DNA from: an uncultured Clostridia bacterium
GTDB taxonomy: Bacteria; Bacillota; Clostridia; Oscillospirales; Ruminococcaceae
DNA: 9,841 bases
Reading direction: 5' to 3'
Assembly (NCBI GenBank): GCA_944388825.1
Contig: CALXKG010000251.1
Coordinates: 1-9,841 of the forward strand
The notes below the pieces were generated by a model. The model did no database searches. It was not told where the DNA came from and saw nothing but the letters and a program-made list of their open reading frames with translations. How positions within the stretch are numbered: the first letter of the stretch is position 1; every line of letters begins with the position of its first letter. This document shows, piece by piece, positions 1 through 6,231 of this stretch. The position numbers and the translations under genes are program-made.

Positions 1-18
1 CAAAAAATTTCTTCCTGC

Positions 19-56
19 TGCCAAAAAACGGGATTTTCGGCCGGTTATGGCCCGGG
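19..56 (-). terminator. Possible weak terminator downstream of the carboxypeptidase gene
   Basis: Read on the minus strand just past the carboxypeptidase stop codon, a GC-rich stretch that can fold (GGCC pairing with GGCC across ATAACC, or CGGG with CCCG) is followed by six T residues (plus-strand A run at 23-28). The stem is short and the alternatives compete, so this is only a possible terminator. The gene may instead continue into a downstream operon outside the window. Confidence 0.25.
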
Positions 57-67
57 AACTTCTGCCT

Positions 68-1237
68 TTATCCCAGCCTGGGCGGATGGGTCAGCTTTTC
101 CCACAGCTTGAAAAGGGCGAAGGAAAAGTCCATTTCCGGGACTTCTTCCGCCGCCAGCAGCGGCAGTGCGCAGATCTCCTCCCCGTCCAAGGTGAACGAG
201 GCCCTGCCGACCTCCTGCCCGGCTGCGACCGGCGCGGACAGCTCTTCGGGCAGGGAAACGGAAATTTCCACCGACCCGCTTCTGCCTTTGGGGAGGACGA
301 CCGGCCGGGTTTCCGCGGGGGACAGCGCCGCCGACGCCGCCGTCCCGCCCGACACCGGCACCGGCGTCAGTTCTTCTTCGGGGACGGCGGGGGTGAAGGA
401 TTCATAGTTTGCAAACCCGTAGTCGAGCAGGGTCCGGCAGGCGTCAAACCGCTCGGCGGACGTATCGCTCCCCATCGAGACGGCGACGAGGGAGAGCCCA
501 TCCCGGGTAGCAGAGGCGGAAAGGCAGCTGCCCGCCCCGTCGGTGGTGCCGGTCTTTAAGCCGGTGCAGCCGTCGTAGTAGCGGACCAGCTTGTTGGTGT
601 TGACCAGCCCCGTCTCCCCGTTCCGGAGGGCGTCCATCCAGATGGTCGTAAAATCGGTGACGCCCGGATGCTTGAGCAGCTCGACCGACATGATCGCGAT
701 ATCCCGTGCGGTCGAAAGATGCCCGTCGGCGTCTAAGCCGGTCGGGTTTTCAAAGTGGGTGTTTTCCATCCCCAACGCCTCTGCCCGTTCATTCATCCGC
801 TGGACGAAGGCTTCCTCGCTGCCGGCGACCGTTTCGGCCAGCACCATCGCGCAGTCGTTGGCCGAGTTGACCGCCGTCGCCTTGATGATGTCCGAAAGGG
901 GCATCTCCTCCCCCGGTTCCAGCCAGATCTGGGTGCCGCCCATCGACGCCGCGTGTTCCGAGCAGACGACTGTCTGGTCGAGGGAGATCTGCCCCGCCTC
1001 CAGCGCCTCAAAGGTGAGCAGCAGGGTCATGATCTTGGTGATCGAGGCGGGCGGCATCGGCTGGTCGGCGTTTTCCTCGTAGAGGACGGTGTCCCCCGCG
1101 ACGAGGATACAGCTTTCGGCCGGTATGTCCAGCGCCGGTTCCCCTTCCGCGAAAGCGGGCAGCGGGGCCAGGAGGACGCCCAGTATCCCGAACGCCGACG
1201 CAAGCCGCGCCGCCTGCCTTTTCCACGCCTTTACCAT
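68..1237 (-). CDS. dacF: D-alanyl-D-alanine carboxypeptidase, DacF/DacB type (penicillin-binding protein 5 family)
   Basis: A 389-residue serine peptidase that removes the terminal D-alanine from peptidoglycan pentapeptides outside the membrane. The N-terminus is a signal peptide, with basic residues, a hydrophobic core and a likely cut after AFA at residue 30. All three class A penicillin-binding motifs are present: SITK at 65-68 (catalytic Ser65), SAN at 125-127 and KTG at 228-230. A beta-rich PBP5 C-terminal domain follows at about residues 300-370. The tail, FSFALFKLWEKL, looks like the amphipathic membrane anchor of this family. The length is normal. The ATG at 1237 was chosen because a GGGAGGGG ribosome site precedes it and the signal peptide begins there; the reading frame stays open further upstream only because of high GC. 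A sigma-E-like promoter candidate lies just upstream. Sporulation paralogues (DacF, DacB) of Bacillus act on the spore cortex; a sporulation role here is inferred. Confidence 0.95.
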   Translation of the reverse strand: MVKAWKRQAARLASAFGILGVLLAPLPAFAEGEPALDIPAESCILVAGDTVLYEENADQPMPPASITKIMTLLLTFEALEAGQISLDQTVVCSEHAASMGGTQIWLEPGEEMPLSDIIKATAVNSANDCAMVLAETVAGSEEAFVQRMNERAEALGMENTHFENPTGLDADGHLSTARDIAIMSVELLKHPGVTDFTTIWMDALRNGETGLVNTNKLVRYYDGCTGLKTGTTDGAGSCLSASATRDGLSLVAVSMGSDTSAERFDACRTLLDYGFANYESFTPAVPEEELTPVPVSGGTAASAALSPAETRPVVLPKGRSGSVEISVSLPEELSAPVAAGQEVGRASFTLDGEEICALPLLAAEEVPEMDFSFALFKLWEKLTHPPRLG

Positions 1238-1277
1238 ATAAACCCCTCCCTTTTGTCCTGCCGGACGGTTTACCCTG

Positions 1278-1306
1278 AGTATATGCGCGCCTGCCGGGGA
1301 ATATAC
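1278..1306 (-). promoter_or_regulatory. Candidate sporulation sigma-E-type promoter for the carboxypeptidase gene
   Basis: On the minus strand, GTATATT (1306-1300) is followed by exactly 14 bases and then CATATACT (1285-1278). This matches the known Bacillus sigma-E pattern (KMATATT, 14 bases, CATACAnT) at every -35 position and at six of seven fixed -10 positions. It sits in the gap between the 119-codon gene and the carboxypeptidase start, about 40 bases from the ATG. A sigma-A reading (TATACT as -10) is possible, but no -35 fits at 17 bases. This is a motif match only. Confidence 0.5.
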
Positions 1307-1314
1307 AGGGAAGG

Positions 1315-1674
1315 CTATCCCATCATCAGCCAGAACAGGGCGGCGATCAGCCCGGGCGAGCAGCTGCCCTGCCGGCTCAGAAGCAGGAGCAGCAGCATCA
1401 GCATCGCCCGGTCGCTGTCCCCGCCCAGTATCCCCAGCTGCCCCATCAGCCCGTCCAGCCCGGCGGGCGGATGGTGCGGCGGAGCGGGCGGAGACGCCGC
1501 CCGTTTCGGCGGAACCGGCGGCGAAAGGCGGGGCGGGTCCTGGGGCAGAGCAGGCTGTACGCCTTCCAGCCGGGCGCGGGCCTGCCGCTGCATTTCCCGG
1601 ACCCGGCCGGCGGCTTCTTCCTGCATCCGGCGGAGCTCCTCGGGGGAGTAGTTGTAATTTGGCAAACGGTTCAC
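1315..1674 (-). CDS. Unrecognised small protein: charged N-terminus, proline-rich middle, hydrophobic C-terminus
   Basis: 119 residues, family not recognised. Residues 9-38 form a charged, helix-prone segment rich in Glu, Arg and Gln. Residues 41-70 hold 14 prolines in 30 positions, with repeated PP pairs. The end carries two hydrophobic stretches, MLMLLLLLLS at 91-100 and LIAALFWLMM at 109-118, separated by the short polar stretch RQGSCSPG. This could be a C-terminal membrane hairpin or an aggregation/assembly segment; there is no signal peptide. The start is GTG, overlapping the TGA stop of the upstream 133-codon gene (GTGA), which suggests translational coupling; AGGG stands about seven bases upstream. 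It is the last of three co-directional small genes, so they probably form one unit. Function unknown. Confidence 0.75.
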   Translation of the reverse strand: MNRLPNYNYSPEELRRMQEEAAGRVREMQRQARARLEGVQPALPQDPPRLSPPVPPKRAASPPAPPHHPPAGLDGLMGQLGILGGDSDRAMLMLLLLLLSRQGSCSPGLIAALFWLMMG

Positions 1675-2072
1675 CCCTTTCCCTGGCCCGAAAGGCCGGA
1701 CAGCAGGTTTTGCAGGCCGTTTTCTCCCAGCGCTTCCAGCGCCTGCACCATCCGCAGCATCTGCGCCGCCTCCTGCACCTTCGGCCGCCGTTCGGGCCGG
1801 AGCAGGGGGCCAAGGCTCTGGAGGAACCGGGTCTCCGGCCCCTCCGCCTGCATGGCCTTTGCGATTTTCGCGACCGCCGCGATCATCTGGGGGCTGATGG
1901 CGGGGGCGTCCGACGGGACAGGCGGGGGCGGGGCTTTCCCGGCGCCCTGCCCGCGCAGCGCCTCTTCCAGCTTGTCGGAGAGGCCCATGCTTCCGGCCAT
2001 CTGCCGCAGCTGCCGCACCGTATCCTCGTCCTGCAAAAGGCTTTGCAGGTCAAACCCGCCCTTTTCCGCCAT
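1671..2072 (-). CDS. Unrecognised small helical protein, middle gene of a three-gene cassette
   Basis: 133 residues, no signal peptide or membrane segment, family not recognised. Two helix-rich parts, about residues 8-40 and 61-125, are joined by a short linker with five prolines (APPPPVP, 47-53). The C-terminal half reads like a repeating Leu/Met helix pattern (FLQSLGPLL, then AAQMLRMVQALEAL). Residues 15-31 share the pattern D-x7-R-x-M-A-x-S-x-G-L with residues 65-81 of the upstream 89-residue protein, so the two may be distant relatives. The ATG at 2072 is preceded by a strong AGGAGG site seven bases away. The stop overlaps the GTG start of the next gene. Glycines, prolines and glutamines are frequent, as in assembly or structural proteins, but no function can be given. 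Confidence 0.8.
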   Translation of the reverse strand: MAEKGGFDLQSLLQDEDTVRQLRQMAGSMGLSDKLEEALRGQGAGKAPPPPVPSDAPAISPQMIAAVAKIAKAMQAEGPETRFLQSLGPLLRPERRPKVQEAAQMLRMVQALEALGENGLQNLLSGLSGQGKG

Positions 2073-2096
2073 TGTCCCACCTCCTGCCGTCTCTGG

Positions 2097-2366
2097 TTAT
2101 TTCTGTCTGCCGAAAAGGCCGTTTAAGCCGCCCGATTCCGCCATCCTGCGGGCGGTTTCGGCCATCTGGGGGTCATGGGCCGCCTGCATCGCCGCCGCCC
2201 GCCGGTTTTCCGGCAGGGCGGAAATGAGCGCCTGCAGATCGCCGCTGCGGTAGCCCGCTTCCAGCGCCGCGGGGTCGGCGCCCGTCTGGCGGGCAAGGGC
2301 GTGCAGCAGCGCCCGCTCGGTATCCGAAAGAGGGCTTTGCGGGGAAAGGGTGCTGAACTGGGACAT
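2097..2366 (-). CDS. Unrecognised small helical protein, first gene of a three-gene cassette
   Basis: 89 residues, soluble, family not recognised. After a polar N-terminal stretch (residues 1-14) it is predicted by eye to be nearly all helix: TERALLHALARQTG (16-29), LEAGYRSGDLQALISALP (35-52) and RRAAAMQAAHDPQMAETARR (55-74), then a glycine-rich end. The segment around residue 65 resembles part of the next gene's product. The ATG at 2366 has a GGAGG site seven to eight bases upstream. It lies 24 bases before the 133-codon gene and heads the cassette. It is divergent from the metallophosphoesterase gene across a 136-base promoter region. The helical content could suit a small scaffold or partner protein, but nothing in the sequence fixes a role. 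Confidence 0.75.
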   Translation of the reverse strand: MSQFSTLSPQSPLSDTERALLHALARQTGADPAALEAGYRSGDLQALISALPENRRAAAMQAAHDPQMAETARRMAESGGLNGLFGRQK

Positions 2367-2403
2367 AGGCGATACCTCCGTTTAAATTGCACGGCGCGTC
2401 CAG

Positions 2404-2432
2404 TTGACGAACCGGGCGCGATGGTTTATACT
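2404..2432 (+). promoter_or_regulatory. Sigma-A promoter for the metallophosphoesterase-to-TraX run
   Basis: TTGACG (2404-2409), a 17-base spacer and TATACT (2427-2432) make a near-consensus vegetative promoter. Transcription would start near 2440, leaving a leader of about 60 bases before the ATG at 2503. It is the only clear promoter before the five closely spaced plus-strand genes. Confidence 0.8.
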
Positions 2433-2457
2433 TATGCTGTATATCAGGAAAATATGC
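2429..2457 (-). promoter_or_regulatory. Possible sigma-E-like promoter for the three-gene cassette
   Basis: On the minus strand GCATATT (2457-2451) fits the sigma-E -35 pattern fully, and after 14 bases CATAAGTA (2436-2429) fits only the first four bases of the -10 pattern. The position, about 60 bases before the first cassette gene, is right for a promoter. The -10 overlaps the -10 of the divergent sigma-A promoter. The match is weak on its own; it gains a little weight from the better match before the carboxypeptidase. Confidence 0.25.
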
Positions 2458-2485
2458 CCGGCCCGTCAAAGTGTGCCGGGCCTTT
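2456..2485 (+). other. Leader hairpin before the metallophosphoesterase gene
   Basis: GCCCGGC (2456-2462) pairs with GCCGGGC (2475-2481) across a 12-base loop, followed by CTTT. It lies between the probable transcription start and the ribosome site. It could be a weak attenuator or simply a leader fold; the T run is too short to call a terminator. Confidence 0.35.
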
Positions 2486-2502
2486 AGAAAGGATGCGCGC
2501 CC

Positions 2503-2994
2503 ATGGACATCCGCCGGATTGTCGTGATATCCGACACCCACAAGGACTTTCTGTCGCTGCGGAAGATCGCCGAGCGGCATATGCACAACGCCGACCTCTT
2601 TATCCACCTGGGGGATCTGGAAGAGGACGTCAAAAAGCTGCGGGCCCTCTATCCCAACCTGCCGTTTCAGCAGGTGCGGGGCAACTGCGACTTCGGCTCC
2701 AAACTGAAGACGGTGGATACAGTCGAGATGGGCCGGGCGAAGGTCCTCTTCTGCCACGGGCATACGATGATGGTCGGCAGCGGGACCGGGCTGCTGGAGC
2801 AGGCCGCCCGGGAACAGGGCTGCAATATCGCCCTGTTCGGCCATACCCATATTTCGGTCTGCCGGTATCAGGACGGGCTGTATCTGATGAACCCCGGTTC
2901 CCCCGCCCAGCCCCGGGACGGACGGAAGAGCTACGGCATCATCGACATCACCGACACCGGCATCCTCCCCTATATCGTCAAACTCGATCCGTGA
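2503..2994 (+). CDS. YfcE/MJ0936-family metallophosphoesterase (phosphodiesterase)
   Basis: A 163-residue soluble enzyme of the compact calcineurin-like phosphoesterase family, which cleaves phosphate diesters with two bound metal ions; the cellular substrate is not known for most members. The metal-binding motifs appear in order: SDTH (10-13), HLGD (35-38), RGNCD (59-63), FCHGH (83-87) and GHTH (113-116), then the typical NPGSP segment near residue 130. Length and motif spacing are normal for the family. The ATG at 2503 follows AGAAAGGA; an ATG at 2493 is out of frame. It is the first gene after the sigma-A promoter and its stop overlaps the ribosome site of the rlmA gene. Family members often sit beside nucleotide-housekeeping genes; here the neighbours are rRNA modification and coenzyme A synthesis. 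Confidence 0.93.
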   Translation: MDIRRIVVISDTHKDFLSLRKIAERHMHNADLFIHLGDLEEDVKKLRALYPNLPFQQVRGNCDFGSKLKTVDTVEMGRAKVLFCHGHTMMVGSGTGLLEQAAREQGCNIALFGHTHISVCRYQDGLYLMNPGSPAQPRDGRKSYGIIDITDTGILPYIVKLDP

Positions 2995-3002
2995 GGTGGA
3001 AG

Positions 3003-3848
3003 ATGGAAAACGAATTTACCTTTACCTGCCCGGTCTGCGGGCGCCCGCTTTTCATGCAGGAGGGCGGCCTCGGCTGCGAAAAGGGACACCGGTTCGACCG
3101 GGCCAGGAGCGGGTATGTAAACCTCCTGCTGCCCGGGGACAAGCACGCGAAGCTCCCCGGCGACAACCGCCCGATGGTAAACGCCCGCCGGGCGTTTCTG
3201 GAAAAGGGGTTTTACCGCCCGATGGCGGAAGAACTGGCGGGGGAGGTGGCCGCGGCTTTCGCGGGGCGGAAGGGCGAGGTGCGGCTGCTGGACGCCGGGT
3301 GCGGGGAAGGGTATTATACCCGCCTGGTCTTTGACCGCCTGGCAGAGGCGGGGACCGGCTGCGCGCTCGTAGGGGTGGATATTTCCAAATTTGCCGCCGA
3401 AAAAGCCGCCAAACGGTTTCAGCCGGGGGAAAAGGCGGTGATCGCCGCCGCCAGCGTCTTCCGCCTGCCGCTGGCGGAAGAGAGCTGCGACGGGCTGATG
3501 AGCCTGTTCGCGCCGTTTGCCCGGGAGGAATTCCTCCGGGTGCTAAAGCCCGGCGGCTGGATGTGGGAGGTGATCCCCGGGGCCCGGCACCTCTGGCAAT
3601 TAAAGGAAGCGGTTTACGACCGCCCCTATCCCAACGAAGTAAAGGACTATCCGGTCGAGGGGTTCGGCTTTATGGGCAGCAGGCCGGTCGCAGGGGAGAT
3701 CGCCCTGCGCGGGGAGGAGATCGCGGCCCTCTTCCAGATGACCCCGTACTATTACAAGACCTCCGCCGAAGGGCAGGCCCGGGCGGCGGCGCTGGAGGAA
3801 TTGACGACTGAGATCTCTTTTGAGATCCTTTCCTACCGGAAAAAGTAA
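3003..3848 (+). CDS. rlmA: 23S rRNA (guanine-N1-)-methyltransferase, RlmA family
   Basis: 281 residues. RlmA enzymes methylate N1 of a guanine (G745 or G748) in hairpin 35 of 23S rRNA, in the peptide exit tunnel, using S-adenosylmethionine. The N-terminus holds the family's zinc site, with Cys9, Cys12, Cys25 and His29 (CPVC, then CEKGH), followed by FDRARSGYVNLL as in known members. The S-adenosylmethionine fold starts at about residue 93 with the glycine motif DAGCGEG (97-103), followed by GVDISKFA. The ATG at 3003 follows GAGGTGG, which overlaps the end of the previous gene. The sequence cannot show whether the target is G745 (RlmA-I) or G748 (RlmA-II, linked to tylosin resistance in producers); Gram-positive members are usually the second type. 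All key residues are intact. Confidence 0.92.
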   Translation: MENEFTFTCPVCGRPLFMQEGGLGCEKGHRFDRARSGYVNLLLPGDKHAKLPGDNRPMVNARRAFLEKGFYRPMAEELAGEVAAAFAGRKGEVRLLDAGCGEGYYTRLVFDRLAEAGTGCALVGVDISKFAAEKAAKRFQPGEKAVIAAASVFRLPLAEESCDGLMSLFAPFAREEFLRVLKPGGWMWEVIPGARHLWQLKEAVYDRPYPNEVKDYPVEGFGFMGSRPVAGEIALRGEEIAALFQMTPYYYKTSAEGQARAAALEELTTEISFEILSYRKK

Positions 3849-3897
3849 GGGCCTTCCCCGGAGAGGGGAATTGCAGATCAACCAGGAGGGATATTAT

Positions 3898-5109
3898 ATG
3901 GGAGAACTTTCCGGCAAAACCATCCTCGTCGGCGTGACCGGCGGCATCGCGGCCTATAAGACGCCGAACCTTGTCAGCCTGCTGGTGCAAAAGGGCGCGG
4001 ACGTCCATGTGCTGCTGACCGAGAACGCCAAAAACATCATCCCGCCGGTCCCCTTTGAGGCGCTGACCGGCAACCGCTGTCTCTCAAGCCCCTTTGAGCG
4101 GAGCGACCCGCCGGTCATCCACCACATCGCGCTGGCGAAAAAGGCGGACCTGGTGATCATCGCCCCGGCGTCGGCCGACGTGATCGGCAAATGCGCCGGC
4201 GGCATCGCCGACGATATGCTCACTTCGACCATCCTCGCCTGCCAGTGCCCCATCTATTTCGCCCCCGCGATGAACGACCGGATGTATATAAACCCGATCG
4301 TCCAGGAGAATATGGAGAAGCTCCGCCGCCACGGCTGGCGCCAGATCGACCCGGTCTCCGGGCATCTCGCCTGCGGCACCGACGGGCTGGGCAAAATGCC
4401 CGACCCCCGGGAGCTTTACCAGCATATCCGCCGGGAACTGGCCTGCCCCCACGACATGGCGGGGGTGAAGCTCCTCGTCACCGCCGGGGCTACCCGGGAG
4501 CCGATCGACCCGGTGCGGTATATCACCAACCATTCCTCCGGGCGGATGGGCTGCGCGGTCGCCGAAGCGGCGATGCTGCGGGGGGCGGACGTGACCCTTG
4601 TCGCCGCCGGGCTGGAGGTGGAGCCGCCGCCCTTTGTCACGGTCGTCCGGGCGATGTCGGCCGAAGAGATGTTTGCGGCGGTGACCGCCCGCGCGCCGGA
4701 AATGGACCTGATCGTCAAGTCCGCCGCCGTCGCCGATTATACGCCGGCGGAGACCGCCGCACATAAGATCAAGAAATCGGGCGGGGATCTTTCGCTGCCG
4801 CTCAAGCGGACAAAGGATATCCTCGCGTTCCTCGGCGAACACAAAAAAGAGGGGCAGCTGCTCTGCGGGTTCTCGATGGAGACCGAAAACCTGCTGGAAA
4901 ACTCCCGGAAAAAGCTCGTGAAGAAAAACCTAGACATGATCGCCGCCAACAGCTTGAACACCCCCGGCGCGGGCTTTCAGGGGGAGACCAACGTCCTCAC
5001 GCTGATCACCCGGGAGGAGGAGGTCCCGCTGCCGCTGATGGGCAAGTTTGAGGCGGCGATGGAGCTGCTGACCCGTTTGATGGCGATGCGCAGCGAAAGG
5101 AAGGCATAA
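3898..5109 (+). CDS. coaBC: Bifunctional phosphopantothenoylcysteine decarboxylase / phosphopantothenate-cysteine ligase
   Basis: 403 residues, catalysing two successive steps of coenzyme A synthesis: joining cysteine to 4'-phosphopantothenate (CoaB, normally CTP-dependent) and FMN-dependent decarboxylation to 4'-phosphopantetheine (CoaC). The CoaC half, residues 1-185, shows the N-terminal flavin motif GVTGGIAAYK (12-21), the likely catalytic His76 in HHIAL, the substrate-binding PAMNDRMY (123-130) and the flap cysteine Cys159 in GHLACG. The CoaB half starts near residue 190 with TAGATREPIDPVRYITN (195-211) and SSGRMG, followed by SAAVADYTP and the KIKK lysine motif (290-293). Both halves look complete. 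The ATG has AGGAGGG seven bases upstream. It lies 49 bases after rlmA and one base before the PAS gene. Confidence 0.97.
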   Translation: MGELSGKTILVGVTGGIAAYKTPNLVSLLVQKGADVHVLLTENAKNIIPPVPFEALTGNRCLSSPFERSDPPVIHHIALAKKADLVIIAPASADVIGKCAGGIADDMLTSTILACQCPIYFAPAMNDRMYINPIVQENMEKLRRHGWRQIDPVSGHLACGTDGLGKMPDPRELYQHIRRELACPHDMAGVKLLVTAGATREPIDPVRYITNHSSGRMGCAVAEAAMLRGADVTLVAAGLEVEPPPFVTVVRAMSAEEMFAAVTARAPEMDLIVKSAAVADYTPAETAAHKIKKSGGDLSLPLKRTKDILAFLGEHKKEGQLLCGFSMETENLLENSRKKLVKKNLDMIAANSLNTPGAGFQGETNVLTLITREEEVPLPLMGKFEAAMELLTRLMAMRSERKA

Positions 5110-5110
5110 T

Positions 5111-5470
5111 ATGGACGTCAATTTCGAACTTTTAAGCGCGATCCTGGACGCCTACCCCTACCAGGTGGTTTTCTGCGACCGTCAGCATATCATCCGGTAT
5201 ATGAACAAAGAGGCCCACAGGCTGTATGACGGGAGGACCGGCATCGGCGACTCGATTTTTAGCTGCCACAACGAAGACTCCCGCAGGAAGATCGAAGCCT
5301 TCCTCGCCCGGGCGGACGCCGGGGAGGGGGAGATGCCGGAGGCGGTCAACCTCTCAAAGGGCGAGCGGGAATTTTTCACCCCCGTCCGGGACAAAGAGGG
5401 GAAGGTCGTCGGCTATTTCGAACGGCACGAGTGGTACTGGGACCTGAAGCCGCTGGATGGAAAGGCGTAA
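5111..5470 (+). CDS. Small stand-alone PAS-domain protein
   Basis: 119 residues consisting of a single PAS-like sensor domain with no attached output domain. The pattern resembles the PAS_10 group seen at the end of DUF438 proteins: an N-terminal helix leading into VVFCDRQHIIRYMN (19-32), a GDSIFSCHN segment (46-54) where relatives have a CHPP-like motif, and a closing strand RDKEGKVVGYFERHEW (93-108). In that family the Cys-His segment has been discussed as a possible cofactor site; whether this one binds anything is inference. The ATG lies one base after the coaBC stop, with AAAGGAAG upstream, so the two are almost certainly co-transcribed. The end overlaps the TraX-family gene by 14 bases. 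Its partner is unknown; the overlap points to the TraX-like protein as one candidate. Confidence 0.85.
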   Translation: MDVNFELLSAILDAYPYQVVFCDRQHIIRYMNKEAHRLYDGRTGIGDSIFSCHNEDSRRKIEAFLARADAGEGEMPEAVNLSKGEREFFTPVRDKEGKVVGYFERHEWYWDLKPLDGKA

Positions 5471-6182
5471 GGGGCTGACCGGCGGGGCGCTGAAAAGCGC
5501 CGCGGTTTTCTGTATGCTGCTGGACCATGCCGGCTGGGCGTTTGTGGATACCCTTTCGCCCGCCGGCTTTTTTCTGCACCTGCTGGGACGGGTCACGGCG
5601 CCGGCCGTCTGCTTCCTGCTGGCGGAAGGGTACCGCCATACCCGCAGCTTTCCCCGTTACGTTGGCCGGATGGCGGTTTTCGCCGCCCTTTCCTACCTGC
5701 CATACCTCTATTTCCAGACCGGGCGGCTGCCGGACGGGGAAAACTGCCTCAGCTTCAATATGCTCTATACGCTGACCCTCTGCCTGCTGGCGCTGCGGGT
5801 GGAGGAGCGGTGCGCGGGGGCGGATAAATGGGTGGGGCTCGGCCTGCTCTTTTTCCTCTCCCTTTTTGGCGACTGGCCGGGGGCGGCGGTGCTGTTTACG
5901 CTGAACTTTTCCCGCAGCCGGGGGGATTTCCGCCGGATGGCGGTTTGCCACGGGCTGATCACCGGGCTGTTTATGCTGCTGCTCGGGGCGCAGTGCTGGA
6001 GCGCCGGGTTTTCGCCGGCGGAAACGGCCGGGAACCTCGCCTTTTACCCCGGTACCCTGCTGGCCCTGCCGCTCATTCGCGCCTACAACGGGCAGAGGGG
6101 GCGGGCCATATGCGGGAAGTGGTTTTTCTATTTCTTTTATCCCGCCCACCTGCTGGTATTGGGTCTGCTTCGGTGGGCCTGA
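5457..6182 (+). CDS. TraX-family integral membrane protein
   Basis: 241 residues, mostly hydrophobic, with about seven or eight membrane segments judged by eye. The TraX family is named after the F-plasmid protein that acetylates pilin; chromosomal Firmicute members are common and their substrates are unknown. Family marks are the N-terminal LKSAAVFCMLLDHAGW (12-27) with Asp23-His24, the segment GRVTAPAVCFLLAEGY (44-59) followed by TR, a loop with GDW (138-140), and the C-terminal FYFFYPAHL (224-232) with a conserved-looking His. The ATG at 5457 lies inside the PAS gene and has only a poor ribosome site, so translation is probably coupled. The next in-frame ATG, at codon 20, would remove part of the first conserved segment. 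No conjugation genes are nearby, so a role in surface acetylation is only a guess. Confidence 0.85.
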   Translation: MERRKGLTGGALKSAAVFCMLLDHAGWAFVDTLSPAGFFLHLLGRVTAPAVCFLLAEGYRHTRSFPRYVGRMAVFAALSYLPYLYFQTGRLPDGENCLSFNMLYTLTLCLLALRVEERCAGADKWVGLGLLFFLSLFGDWPGAAVLFTLNFSRSRGDFRRMAVCHGLITGLFMLLLGAQCWSAGFSPAETAGNLAFYPGTLLALPLIRAYNGQRGRAICGKWFFYFFYPAHLLVLGLLRWA

Positions 6183-6231
6183 AAAAAATTTCCGCCGGTG
6201 AATGGATTTTGCCTTCCCGATCGTGTTAAAG

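Noticed and set aside
1255..1266. Small hairpin GTCC/GGAC in the carboxypeptidase leader
   Set aside because: Four pairs only; too weak to support a regulatory claim.
1360..1415. CTG-rich run that looks like a simple-sequence repeat
   Set aside because: It encodes the Leu/Met hydrophobic stretch with mixed codons (CTG, CTC, CTT, ATG), so it is not a uniform tandem repeat.
1238..1813. Upstream extension of the carboxypeptidase reading frame
   Set aside because: The extension is Arg/Ala/Pro-rich, overlaps two small genes, and would bury the signal peptide that begins at the ATG at 1237.
2175..3002. Upstream extension of the rlmA reading frame
   Set aside because: The frame stays open across the promoter region and the metallophosphoesterase gene by GC bias. 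RlmA's zinc site starts at residue 9 from the ATG at 3003, which has a ribosome site.
3854..3870. TTCCCC/GGGGAA hairpin between rlmA and coaBC
   Set aside because: Six pairs with no T run; tight spacing and the strong coaBC ribosome site suggest continued transcription, so it is not called a terminator.
4084..4842. 252-codon open frame opposite coaBC
   Set aside because: It is the shadow of a conserved gene, with low-complexity composition and no ribosome site of note.
5457..6182. Sign of a conjugative element because of the TraX-family match
   Set aside because: No relaxase, coupling protein, pilin, integrase or attachment repeats are nearby, and TraX-family genes are common in Firmicute chromosomes.
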